Part shown: one piece after another, positions 34,613-44,659 of the stretch
Layout of the letters: every line of letters starts with the position of its first letter
Numbering within the stretch: position 1 is the stretch's first letter
Notes under the pieces: model-generated
What the model was told of the DNA's origin: nothing
The model's input: only the letters and a program-made list of their open reading frames with translations
Database searches by the model: none
Origin: Nocardia neocaledoniensis
GTDB taxonomy: Bacteria; Actinomycetota; Actinomycetes; Mycobacteriales; Mycobacteriaceae
Direction: 5' to 3'
Length of the DNA: 64,000 nucleotides
Assembly: GCF_003182135.1 (NCBI RefSeq)
Contig: NZ_QGTL01000001.1
Location: 372,001 to 436,000, forward strand
Translations under genes and position numbers: made by a program

Positions 34613-35662
34613 TCAGCGGATCGAGCGTACGACGGGTTCGGTGTCGTCGGCAGCCGCCGACACGGCCTCGGCGAGCAGTTCGTCGAGGTGGTACGGGTAG
34701 ACCGCCTCGTCCTGCGCGTCGAGCGCGCGGATGTCGGCGGGAGCGCACCAGCGGTGGTCGGTGATCGTGCGCCGCTCGAGCGCGTTGAGGTCAGCCGGGC
34801 GCCATTCGAAGCGGGGCGCGCGCAGGACGAAGAACAGTTCCTCGGAGCGGATGATCTCGCCGTTGAACGGGAACACCGCCACCCGCCGCCACACCGGGCC
34901 ACGCAGCGTGGCCGGGTCGACGCGCTGGCCGGTCTCCTCGTACACCTCGCGCACGGCGGCCTCGCGCAGGCTCTCCCCCGGCTCCACGCCGCCGCCGACG
35001 GTGAACCAGAACGCCACCTCGGGCAGCACCGGATCGTGGCCGCGCAGCAGCAGCACCCGGTCCTGTTCGTCGAGCAGCACCACGCGCGCGGAGGTGCGGG
35101 TGGTGTGCACCTCGAGACCGGTCGACGCGGCGGGCGTGGCCCGCTCGGTGATCTCGAAGTATTCCGGCAGCGGCGCGGTACCGCCCAGGTGCAGGACGCG
35201 GACCGGCCTGCGGGTGCGCAGGGCGAGGGTGTCGCGCACGGCGTCGTTGTGGAAGCGGCGCGCGATCAGCACCCTGGCCTCGGCGTCGGCGAGTTCGGCG
35301 ACGAGCTGCGGGCGCAGCTGATCGATGTCGACCAGCGACAGCGTCGCGGAGAGCTGGTTCTCCACGGTCTCGCGCTCGCGCCGGTCGGCGCGCTCGGCCC
35401 GATCGGCGAGCGAGGCCAGCTGGGCGGCCTTCTCGGCGCGGTGCGGATCGGTGCTCACCGGACCACCGATGGCCATCGCCACCGCCCGCGCCACCACGGC
35501 GCGGCGGGCCAGCGCGGCGTCGAGGGCCTGCCAGGACTGGTCGGAGCGCACGTGCAGGCGGTCGAGCCGGTTGGCGGTGGAGTAGGCCCACACGCCGAGG
35601 GCGAGCACGAGCAGCGCGATCAGGCCGAGGACGAGGACCGTCGTCGCGGAGAAGGTGATCAT
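34613..35662 (-). CDS. Membrane-anchored Nudix hydrolase
   Basis: 349 residues. An N-terminal membrane helix (ATTVLVLGLIALLVLALGVW) and a LemA-like helical region of about 120 residues precede a Nudix domain. Its box GGGVEPGESLREAAV-REVYEETG keeps the metal-binding REVYEE core. The substrate is unknown; Nudix enzymes cleave nucleoside diphosphates linked to another group. The start overlaps the pimA stop as ATGA. The same gene follows pimA in M. tuberculosis (Rv2609c), so it belongs to the PIM operon. Confidence 0.88.
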   Translation of the reverse strand: MITFSATTVLVLGLIALLVLALGVWAYSTANRLDRLHVRSDQSWQALDAALARRAVVARAVAMAIGGPVSTDPHRAEKAAQLASLADRAERADRRERETVENQLSATLSLVDIDQLRPQLVAELADAEARVLIARRFHNDAVRDTLALRTRRPVRVLHLGGTAPLPEYFEITERATPAASTGLEVHTTRTSARVVLLDEQDRVLLLRGHDPVLPEVAFWFTVGGGVEPGESLREAAVREVYEETGQRVDPATLRGPVWRRVAVFPFNGEIIRSEELFFVLRAPRFEWRPADLNALERRTITDHRWCAPADIRALDAQDEAVYPYHLDELLAEAVSAAADDTEPVVRSIR

Positions 35663-36783
35663 CCGGCGGCCCTGACCCGGTTGTCGCCCACGGTGACGGT
35701 CTCGTAGACCCGCAGGATCTGCTCGGCCACCACCGGCCAGTCGTACTCGGCGACGACCTGGGTCGCGGTGCGGACCAGCTGCTCGCGGGTGTCGTCGTCG
35801 GTGAGCAGGGTATCGATCGCGGCGGCCAGCGCGGCGGAGTCACCGATCGGGGTGAGCAGGCCCGCGGTCCCGTCGCGCAGCACGCGGCGGAAGGCGTCGA
35901 GTTCGCTGGCGACCACCGGCGTCCCCGCGGCCATGGCCTCGATCAGGATGATGCCGAAGCTCTCCCCGCCGAGGTTCGGCGCCACGTACACGTCGGCGCT
36001 GCGCAGCGCGGCGGCCTTCTCGCTGTCGGAGACCTGGCCGAGGAACCGCAGGTGCCCGGCGTGCACACCGGCCTCTCGGCGCAACCGGTCCTCGTCACCG
36101 CGCCCGACGATGAGGATCTCGACGTCGGGATAGCGGGCGACCAGGGTGGGCAGGGCGCCGAGCAGTACCTCCATGCCCTTGCGCGGTTCGTCGTAGCGGC
36201 CGAGGAACAGCACCGTCTTGCCCGCACGGGGATACCCGTCGAGCAGCGGACCGCGCGCGAAGGCCGAGACGTCGACGCCGTTGGGAATCTCCACCGCGTC
36301 GGACCCCAGCGCCTCGACCTGCCAGCGTCGCGCCAGTTCCGACACGGCGATCCGGCCGCTGATCTTCTCGTGGTACGGCCGCAGCACACCCTGGAAAGTG
36401 CTCAGCACCAACGACTTCGTGGTCGAGGTGTGGAAGGTCGCCACGATCGGGCCCTCGGCGATCTTGAGGGCGAGCATGGACAGGCTCGGCGCGTTCGGCT
36501 CGTGGATGTGCAGCACGTCGAAGTCGTTGCTGTCGATCCAGCGCCGGATCCGGGTGTAGGCCATGGGACCGAACGAGAGCCGCGCCACCGACCCGTTGTA
36601 GGGAATGGCCACCGCACGACCGGCCGACACCACGAAATCGGGCAGCGGGGTGTCGTCGGAGGCGGGGGCGAGCACGCTCACCTTGTGCCCGCGTTCGAGG
36701 AAGACCCTGGCCAGCTCGACCACGTGGGCCTGCACGCCGCCGGGCACGTCGAACGAGTACGGACAGACCATGCCGATCTTCAC
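35659..36783 (-). CDS. pimA: Phosphatidylinositol alpha-mannosyltransferase PimA
   Basis: 374-residue GT4 enzyme that moves the first mannose from GDP-mannose to phosphatidylinositol at the inner face of the membrane. Conserved blocks: KIGMVCPYSFDVPGGVQAHV at the start, the acceptor loop region AIPYNGSVARLSFGP, LHIHEPNAPS, FLGRYDEPRKG and the donor site GGESFGIILIEAMAAGTPVV. The GTG start overlaps the acyltransferase stop as GTGA. It is essential in mycobacteria. Confidence 0.95.
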   Translation of the reverse strand: MKIGMVCPYSFDVPGGVQAHVVELARVFLERGHKVSVLAPASDDTPLPDFVVSAGRAVAIPYNGSVARLSFGPMAYTRIRRWIDSNDFDVLHIHEPNAPSLSMLALKIAEGPIVATFHTSTTKSLVLSTFQGVLRPYHEKISGRIAVSELARRWQVEALGSDAVEIPNGVDVSAFARGPLLDGYPRAGKTVLFLGRYDEPRKGMEVLLGALPTLVARYPDVEILIVGRGDEDRLRREAGVHAGHLRFLGQVSDSEKAAALRSADVYVAPNLGGESFGIILIEAMAAGTPVVASELDAFRRVLRDGTAGLLTPIGDSAALAAAIDTLLTDDDTREQLVRTATQVVAEYDWPVVAEQILRVYETVTVGDNRVRAAG

Positions 36784-37703
36784 CGCGCGCCACCGCCCTG
36801 GTACGCCGCGATGCGCGCCAACCGCTCCGGGGACAGATCCGCCTCCCACAGCGGTTGCAGCATGTGCCAGTCGGCCGGATGCTCGGCGATGTTCGCCGCG
36901 AACCGGTCGGCCAGCAACTGCGTCGTCGCCGCGACGCCACCGGAGACATCCAGTGGCGCACTTGTTTTCAGGCCCCACCCCTCGGTGCCGTCGGCCTCGG
37001 TGGTGAACCAGGCGTGCACCGGCTGCAGCGACGCGCCGGTCTCGATGGCCAGTTTCGCCGCGCCCGCGGGCAGCCAGGTGCGCTCGCCGAAGAAGTCGAC
37101 GGGCACCCCCTTGCCGGTCAGGTCGCGCTCGCCCATCAGACAGACGATCCGGTTCTGCCGCAGGCGCTCGGCGAGCGCCTCGAACGGGGGCTGCTCGCCG
37201 CCGGTCAACGGGAACACCTCGAAACCGAGACTTTCCCGGTAGGCGACGAACCGTTCGAACAGCGACTCCGGCTTCAGCCGCTCGGCCACGGTGGTGAAGG
37301 TGTCGTAGTGCTGCACCAGCCACACCCCGGCCATGTCCCAGTTTCCCGAGTGCGGCAGCACCAGAATCACGCCGCGGCCGTCGTCGAGGGCCGCGTCGAG
37401 GTGCTCGAGACCGCCGACGTGATAGTCGATGGCGGTGTGGTCCATGCTCGGCAGCCGGAACGCCTCGCGCCAATACCGGGCATAGGAGCGCATGCTGGCG
37501 CGCAACAGGTCCTCGGGCACCTGCTCGGGCGGCACCCCGAGCACGCGAGCCAGGTTGCGCCGCAACTGCACCGGGCCGCCGCCCTTGACGGCGCGGTCGG
37601 CGCCGAGGTCGAACGCCTTGCGCACCAGACCTTCCGGCGCCGAACGCACGACCCGCCAGCCTGCGGCGTACCCCCAGTCGCTCAGCCGTTCGGTGAATGT
37701 CAC
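36780..37703 (-). CDS. Phosphatidylinositol mannoside acyltransferase (PatA-like)
   Basis: 307-residue LPLAT-family enzyme. It acylates the mannose of PIM in the PimA pathway. The catalytic HxxxxD motif is HSGNWD in VILVLPHSGNWDMAGVWLVQ. Further blocks are CLMGERDLTGKGVPVDFFGE and the C-terminal HPADWHMLQPLWEAD. The GTG at 37703 overlaps the pgsA stop. Same position as Rv2611c in M. tuberculosis. Confidence 0.92.
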   Translation of the reverse strand: MTFTERLSDWGYAAGWRVVRSAPEGLVRKAFDLGADRAVKGGGPVQLRRNLARVLGVPPEQVPEDLLRASMRSYARYWREAFRLPSMDHTAIDYHVGGLEHLDAALDDGRGVILVLPHSGNWDMAGVWLVQHYDTFTTVAERLKPESLFERFVAYRESLGFEVFPLTGGEQPPFEALAERLRQNRIVCLMGERDLTGKGVPVDFFGERTWLPAGAAKLAIETGASLQPVHAWFTTEADGTEGWGLKTSAPLDVSGGVAATTQLLADRFAANIAEHPADWHMLQPLWEADLSPERLARIAAYQGGGAR

Positions 37704-38377
37704 GGCGCCGACCCTTCCGCCGAATCGGGCGCAGGCGCGGGCGGGATGACCACCCGCGCGCCCGGCGAGTTGCGCACCGCGAGCACCCGCTGGAACACCG
37801 TGACGATGCTGAGCACCGCCAGCACCCACATGGCCACGTACACGGCCCAGGTGAGCCACTCGACGCCCCAGTGCCCGCCGATGCCGGCGAATCCGGCGCC
37901 GACCAGCACGATGACGAGCCGGTCCGGTCGTTCGATCAGCCCGCCGTCGGCCGAGAGCCCGCTGGCCTCGGCGCGCGCCTTGGCGTAGGAGATCACCTGC
38001 GAGGTGACCAGCACGACCAGCGTCGCCGCGAACAGCGACTTGCTGTGCTCGTGGTAGACCGCCCACCAGGCCAGCCCGCCGAAGATCGCGCCGTCGGCCA
38101 CCCGGTCACAGGTGGCGTCGAGAACGGCGCCGTACTTCGTGCCGCCGCCGCGCGCCCGCGCCATGGCGCCGTCGAGCATGTCGAACATGACGAACAGCCA
38201 GATGACCATCGTTCCCCAGAACAGGTGTCCGGAGGGGAACAGGGTCACCGCGGCCGCGATCGTCGCGGTGGTGCCGATCAGTGTCATCGCGTCCGGGGTG
38301 AGCCCCGTCCCGACGAGCGCTTTGCCCAGCGGCGCAGTCGCTTTCGCAAACGTCTGGCGGCCGAAGAAGCTGAGCAC
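37700..38377 (-). CDS. pgsA: CDP-alcohol phosphatidyltransferase, PgsA1-type (phosphatidylinositol phosphate synthase)
   Basis: 225-residue membrane enzyme that joins CDP-diacylglycerol to inositol phosphate for PI and PIM synthesis. The catalytic motif D-x2-DG-x2-AR-x8-G-x3-D-x3-D is complete: DMLDGAMARARGGGTKYGAV followed by LDATCDRVAD. It has six helices. The GTG at 38377 is preferred over GTG 38395 because GGGAGGA lies about 8 nt upstream and it starts 5 bp after the HIT stop. The position matches pgsA1 (Rv2612c). Confidence 0.92.
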   Translation of the reverse strand: MLSFFGRQTFAKATAPLGKALVGTGLTPDAMTLIGTTATIAAAVTLFPSGHLFWGTMVIWLFVMFDMLDGAMARARGGGTKYGAVLDATCDRVADGAIFGGLAWWAVYHEHSKSLFAATLVVLVTSQVISYAKARAEASGLSADGGLIERPDRLVIVLVGAGFAGIGGHWGVEWLTWAVYVAMWVLAVLSIVTVFQRVLAVRNSPGARVVIPPAPAPDSAEGSAP

Positions 38378-38382
38378 GGTTG

Positions 38383-38933
38383 TTATTCCTCCCACGCCTC
38401 CGCCAGCAGCTGACGCGTCTCGCGCAACAACTGCGGCATCACCTTCACCCCACCGACCACGGTGATGAAGTTCGCGTCCCCGCCCCAGCGCGGCACGATG
38501 TGCTGGTGCAGGTGGTCGGCCAGCGAACCACCGGCCACACCACCGAGGTTGAGCCCGACGTTGAACCCGGCGGGCCGCGAGACCCGCTTCATCACCCGGA
38601 TGGCCTGCTGGGTGTAGGCCATCAGCTCCGCGCTCTCCGCGGTCGTCAGGTCCTCCAGGTCGGCGACCCGGCGGTACGGCACCACCATCATGTGCCCGGG
38701 GTTGTACGGGTACAAGTTGAGCACCGCGTAGACCAGTTCGCCGCGGGCGATGATCAGCCCGTCCTCGTCCGACATCTTCGGGATGTCGGTGAACGGATGA
38801 CCGGTGGCGTCCTTCGGCTTCACCTCGCCGGTGATGTAGGACATCCGGTACGGCGTCCAGAGCCGCTGCAGCCGGTCCGGCTGGCCCGCCCCGGTGTCGA
38901 CGATCGACCCGGCCTCCGGGGCGAAGCTGTCGC

Positions 38934-38937
<4 letters not shown>
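38383..38937 (-). CDS. HIT-family protein
   Basis: 184-residue histidine-triad protein, probably acting on nucleoside phosphoramidates or dinucleotide polyphosphates such as AP4A. The triad is in [19 protein letters not shown]; the N-terminal half has [20 protein letters not shown]. The ATG overlaps the thrS stop as ATGA. It is part of the thrS-to-Nudix operon, where a hydrolase of AP4A beside an aminoacyl-tRNA synthetase makes metabolic sense (inference). Confidence 0.93.
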
Positions 38938-40997
<2,060 letters not shown>

Positions 40998-41092
40998 GGG
41001 AATGCTCTCCTTGACGTCGGTGGGCGTGGGTCTTCCCACGCGTGCACGATCCTACTGGCGGCCCGCCACCGCGCGATTTCCGGTCGCGCGGA

Positions 41093-41692
41093 TCAGGCTT
41101 CGGCGAGCAGGGCCGCGCGCTCGGCGGCCGGACGCTTCGGGCAGCTGGTGCACATCTGGCAGCCGGGGACCTCGTAGACCAGGCAGCAGGAGATCCGCTT
41201 GACGAAGGTGCGCTCGCCGACGGTGACGAAGCGCGGCGCGGGCAGGCGCCCGCCGACCTCGGCGGCCAGCCGGGACCCGGCCTCGCCCGCGCCCGCGTCG
41301 AGCGCCCGGTTGCCGATCGCGTCGGCGACGACGGCCCACAGCGCGGGCACGCCCGCCCCGGACACGGCGGCCACCTGGGGGATCACGGCGTTCAGGGTCT
41401 CGCGCAGCGCGGCGGCCACGGTCTCGGTGTCGCCGGTCGACCGGAAGCACACGTGCTCGACGCCGCCGTCGGGCCTGACCTCGCAGTCGAGCTCGTCGAG
41501 CGCGGCGACCGGGGCCGGTGCGCCCACCGCGTGGGCGCGCGTGATCTGGTCGACCAGCGCGGAGGCGACCATGCACCACCACAGCGTGCCGCCGACGCGG
41601 GCCGCGTCGGTGCCCCAGGCGCGGCTCATCTCACCGATCCGGGCCGAGATCCAGGCGGGATCGATGAGCAGGCGTCCGGGGACGGTGCTCAC
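41093..41692 (-). CDS. FhuF-like 2Fe-2S protein
   Basis: 199 residues. The C-terminus reads CCLVYEVPGCQMCTSC, which gives the FhuF pattern C-C-x10-C-x2-C and adds one more Cys between. FhuF reduces ferric siderophores in the cytoplasm, so a role in iron release is likely but not shown. The N-terminal part is Ala/Val-rich helical (AWGTDAARVGGTLWWCM). The GTG at 41692 overlaps the upstream gene's stop as GTGA and is preferred over longer readings. No siderophore genes are adjacent. Confidence 0.75.
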   Translation of the reverse strand: MSTVPGRLLIDPAWISARIGEMSRAWGTDAARVGGTLWWCMVASALVDQITRAHAVGAPAPVAALDELDCEVRPDGGVEHVCFRSTGDTETVAAALRETLNAVIPQVAAVSGAGVPALWAVVADAIGNRALDAGAGEAGSRLAAEVGGRLPAPRFVTVGERTFVKRISCCLVYEVPGCQMCTSCPKRPAAERAALLAEA

Positions 41693-42153
41693 GACATCAG
41701 GGGACTGCGCAACCATGGCCAATCGACTCCGATCCACCCTGCGACCATCGAAAATGTGCCGAGCAGCCACAGCGTCACGACGACGAGGGCGAAGGTGGCC
41801 ACCGCGCCGAGAATCCGGATCGTCCAGCCACGGGAGGTGTACCAGTCCATGACGATCCGGTACTTGCCCCGTACCCAGGTGAGGGTGTGGTGAGCCCAGA
41901 CGAACTCGGTGGCCAGGATGCCGAATCCGGCGAACACCAGCGCCCAGCCGGGTCCCGGGTACGGGATCGTGACGATCCCGACCAGCAATACCAGCCCACC
42001 GACCACGCCGACGGCGATCCGGTAGCCGAGGTTCAGGGTAGGGCGGTGTTCGATCCCGGCGCGGAAGGCGCGCCAGCGCTCCTTGAAGCCCGGCGCCCCG
42101 GCGGTCGAGTCCGCCGGGGCGTCGGTGGGGTCGGCGGTCGGCTTGCTCGTCAT
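41689..42153 (-). CDS. TIGR02611-type PGPGW membrane protein
   Basis: 154 residues with three or four helices. It carries the family signature TIPYPGPGWALVFAGFGILA in the second helix and a conserved TEFVWAHHTL. The N-terminal 25 residues are disordered. Function is unknown; the family is common in actinobacteria. It is coupled by overlap to the FhuF-like gene. The 32-bp gap from the SulP-carbonic anhydrase gene suggests read-through from it. Confidence 0.85.
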   Translation of the reverse strand: MTSKPTADPTDAPADSTAGAPGFKERWRAFRAGIEHRPTLNLGYRIAVGVVGGLVLLVGIVTIPYPGPGWALVFAGFGILATEFVWAHHTLTWVRGKYRIVMDWYTSRGWTIRILGAVATFALVVVTLWLLGTFSMVAGWIGVDWPWLRSPLMS

Positions 42154-42185
42154 CGTTCCAGAGTACGAGCCGACGGCACCGCGGA

Positions 42186-44420
42186 TCACGCCGTGACGGG
42201 CTCCTCGGCGCGGTCGTCGAGGGTGCGCACGCTGTCGGCGGTCACCTCGATGACGCGTGCGCCGGCGATGTCGAAGAACAATCCCGACACCGCCACCCCG
42301 CGCTCGGCGACCGCCCGGCGCACGGCCGGATGCCGGTGCAGCGTCTCGAGCTGCACGGCGACGTTGACCATGCTCAGCTGGTCGACCTCGTCGAAGCCGG
42401 CCGCCCGTGCCGCCAGCGCGACCGGGTGCTCGGCGCGGAACCGCTCCAGGCTGGGGGCGGCGTGGCGCAGCCACGAGCTCAGCCCGCCCTCGCCCTCGGC
42501 CCCGGTGTACACGGCTTTCATCGCCCCGCAGGCGGAGTGCCCGCACACCACGACCGAGCGCACCGCGAGTTCCTCCAGCGCGAAGACCAGGGCGGCCTCG
42601 ACGGAATCGTCGGCGGTGGTGGGCACCAGATTGCCGACATTGCGGACGGTGAACAGGTCGCCGGGCCCGCTCGAGGTGATCACATTGGGCACGATCCGCG
42701 AGTCCGAGCAGGTGAGGAAGAACGAATCCGGGTCCTGCCGGTCGCGCAGCTCGTCCAGGTGCGGCCGGACCACGTGCGCGTGGCTGCGGTGGAAGGCCGA
42801 CACGCCCGCGGCGAGCGCGTCGCTGCCGGACTTCTGGTGCCGCCACGGGCCGAGCAGCTGGTCCCAGGTCTCGCGGCCGAAGCCGCGCGCGGGCGGCGCG
42901 GCGGGGGTGTCGGCCATCTTGGCGCTGCCGATCTCCACGAAATCGACCCGGCCGCCGCCGCTTTCCTGCTGGTGCTGCCAGGACTCGATGGCTTCGAACG
43001 CGGCGTGGTCGAGGAAGTCGACCGTCATCTCCACCGTCACCGCGGCGCCCGCGGGGACCTTCGCCAGCTCGGCCGACAGCTTCGGCAGGGCGAGGAAGGT
43101 GCACGATCCGTCGATCCGGACCAGCCAGCGGGCGTCCCCCGGCAGCGGTTCGGCCGAGACCTGCACGCGCACGACCCGCCACAGCAGCAGACCGAAAGCC
43201 AGTGCCAGACCGATGATCACGCCCTCGAGCAGGTTGAGGAACACCACCGAGCCCACGGTGACCACGTACACCAGCAGGTCGCCGGTGCGCCGGGCCAGCC
43301 GGATGTGGGCCAGTTTCACGAGCTGGATGCCGATGACGATGAGCAGCCCGGCCAGCGCGGCCATCGGGATCTGCTCGACCAGGCCGACCAGCGCCACGGA
43401 GAACAGCAGGATCCAGCAGCCGTGCAGGACAGCCGAGGCCCGGCTGCGCGCACCTGCCTGCACATTGGTGGCGCTGCGCACGATGACGCCGGTGACCGGC
43501 AGGCCGCCGACCAGGCCGGAGAGCACGTTGGCCGAGCCCTGACCGATGAGCTCGCGGTCGAACCCGGTCCGCGGTCCGGTGTGCATCTTGTCCACCGCGA
43601 CGGCGGAGAGCAGGCTCTCGACGCTCGCGATGAGGGCGATGGTGAGCACCATCATGGCGACCGCCGACCAGTTCCCCGAGGGCAGTTCGGGCAGTTGCAG
43701 CGCGTCGAACAGCGAGCCGCTCAATACGATCCGCTCCACACCGCCGGGCAGGACCAGCGACAGCAGGGTGCCGAGGACGACGGCGACCAGGGGTCCCGGC
43801 ACGGCGCGCAGCTTGGGCGGCATGTACTTCCAGCCGAGCATCACCGTGATCACGACGGCGCCGACGAGGACGCCGCCGCCGTGCAGCGACATCAGCTGAC
43901 CGGGCAGCTCGACGATGTTGCGCCAGGCCGAACTGTGCGAGGACCCGCCGAGCAGCACATGGATCTGCTGCAGCGCGATGGTGATACCGATGCCGGCGAG
44001 CATCGCGTGCACCACCACCGGCGCCACGGCCAGTGCGGCGCGCGCGATCCGGCTCAGGCCGAACAGGATCTGTAACAGTCCGGCGCCGACGACGATCAAA
44101 CAGGTGACGCGCCAGCCGAATTGCGCGATGGATTCGGCGACGACGACGGTGAGCCCGGCCGCGGGACCGCTGACCTGCAGCACCGAGCCGCCGAACAGGC
44201 CGACGACGATGCCGCCGATCACGGCGGCGACCAGGCCCGCGGCGACCGGCGCGCCGGAGGCGACGGCGATGCCGAGCGAGAGCGGCAAGGCCACGAGGAA
44301 GACCACGATCGAGGCGGGCAGATCATGGCGGAGCACGGTGTCGCGCCAGTACGAAGGTGGCGCGGGTGCCGGCGGTGGCGCCGGGTGGAGCGGGGGAGCT
44401 AGGTCGTTCGCTACTGACAT
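42186..44420 (-). CDS. SulP transporter-carbonic anhydrase fusion 1
   Basis: 744 residues. An N-terminal SulP/SLC26 transporter (about residues 25-430, roughly 12 helices, with LVALPLSLGIAVASGAPVAA and SVESLLSAVAVDKM) is followed by a STAS-like region and a C-terminal beta-carbonic anhydrase. The zinc site is complete: CSDSR near residue 570 and HSACG about 50 residues later. Such fusions couple bicarbonate transport to CO2 hydration. ATG 44420 has AAGGAGA upstream. It lies directly downstream of its paralogue. Confidence 0.93.
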   Translation of the reverse strand: MSVANDLAPPLHPAPPPAPAPPSYWRDTVLRHDLPASIVVFLVALPLSLGIAVASGAPVAAGLVAAVIGGIVVGLFGGSVLQVSGPAAGLTVVVAESIAQFGWRVTCLIVVGAGLLQILFGLSRIARAALAVAPVVVHAMLAGIGITIALQQIHVLLGGSSHSSAWRNIVELPGQLMSLHGGGVLVGAVVITVMLGWKYMPPKLRAVPGPLVAVVLGTLLSLVLPGGVERIVLSGSLFDALQLPELPSGNWSAVAMMVLTIALIASVESLLSAVAVDKMHTGPRTGFDRELIGQGSANVLSGLVGGLPVTGVIVRSATNVQAGARSRASAVLHGCWILLFSVALVGLVEQIPMAALAGLLIVIGIQLVKLAHIRLARRTGDLLVYVVTVGSVVFLNLLEGVIIGLALAFGLLLWRVVRVQVSAEPLPGDARWLVRIDGSCTFLALPKLSAELAKVPAGAAVTVEMTVDFLDHAAFEAIESWQHQQESGGGRVDFVEIGSAKMADTPAAPPARGFGRETWDQLLGPWRHQKSGSDALAAGVSAFHRSHAHVVRPHLDELRDRQDPDSFFLTCSDSRIVPNVITSSGPGDLFTVRNVGNLVPTTADDSVEAALVFALEELAVRSVVVCGHSACGAMKAVYTGAEGEGGLSSWLRHAAPSLERFRAEHPVALAARAAGFDEVDQLSMVNVAVQLETLHRHPAVRRAVAERGVAVSGLFFDIAGARVIEVTADSVRTLDDRAEEPVTA

Positions 44421-44659
44421 GGTTCTCCTTCGGCGACGCGGCACAGCCGTGGTCGATGGACGATCTACGTGTCATGTGCGGTCGAGTGACCGCGGAACAG
44501 CTTCTCCAGCGATGAAGCACGCGAATCCCGGTGCGACGGCGGACCGGGTCGAGGTGTCACCACAGTATTGGTAAAGACTTGGCAAAGCCAGTGTGCCGGA
44601 AGAAGAGTGGGTGCCGCCATAACGGCGGGGCCGCTGTGGTGTGACACACATCAGTGCGC

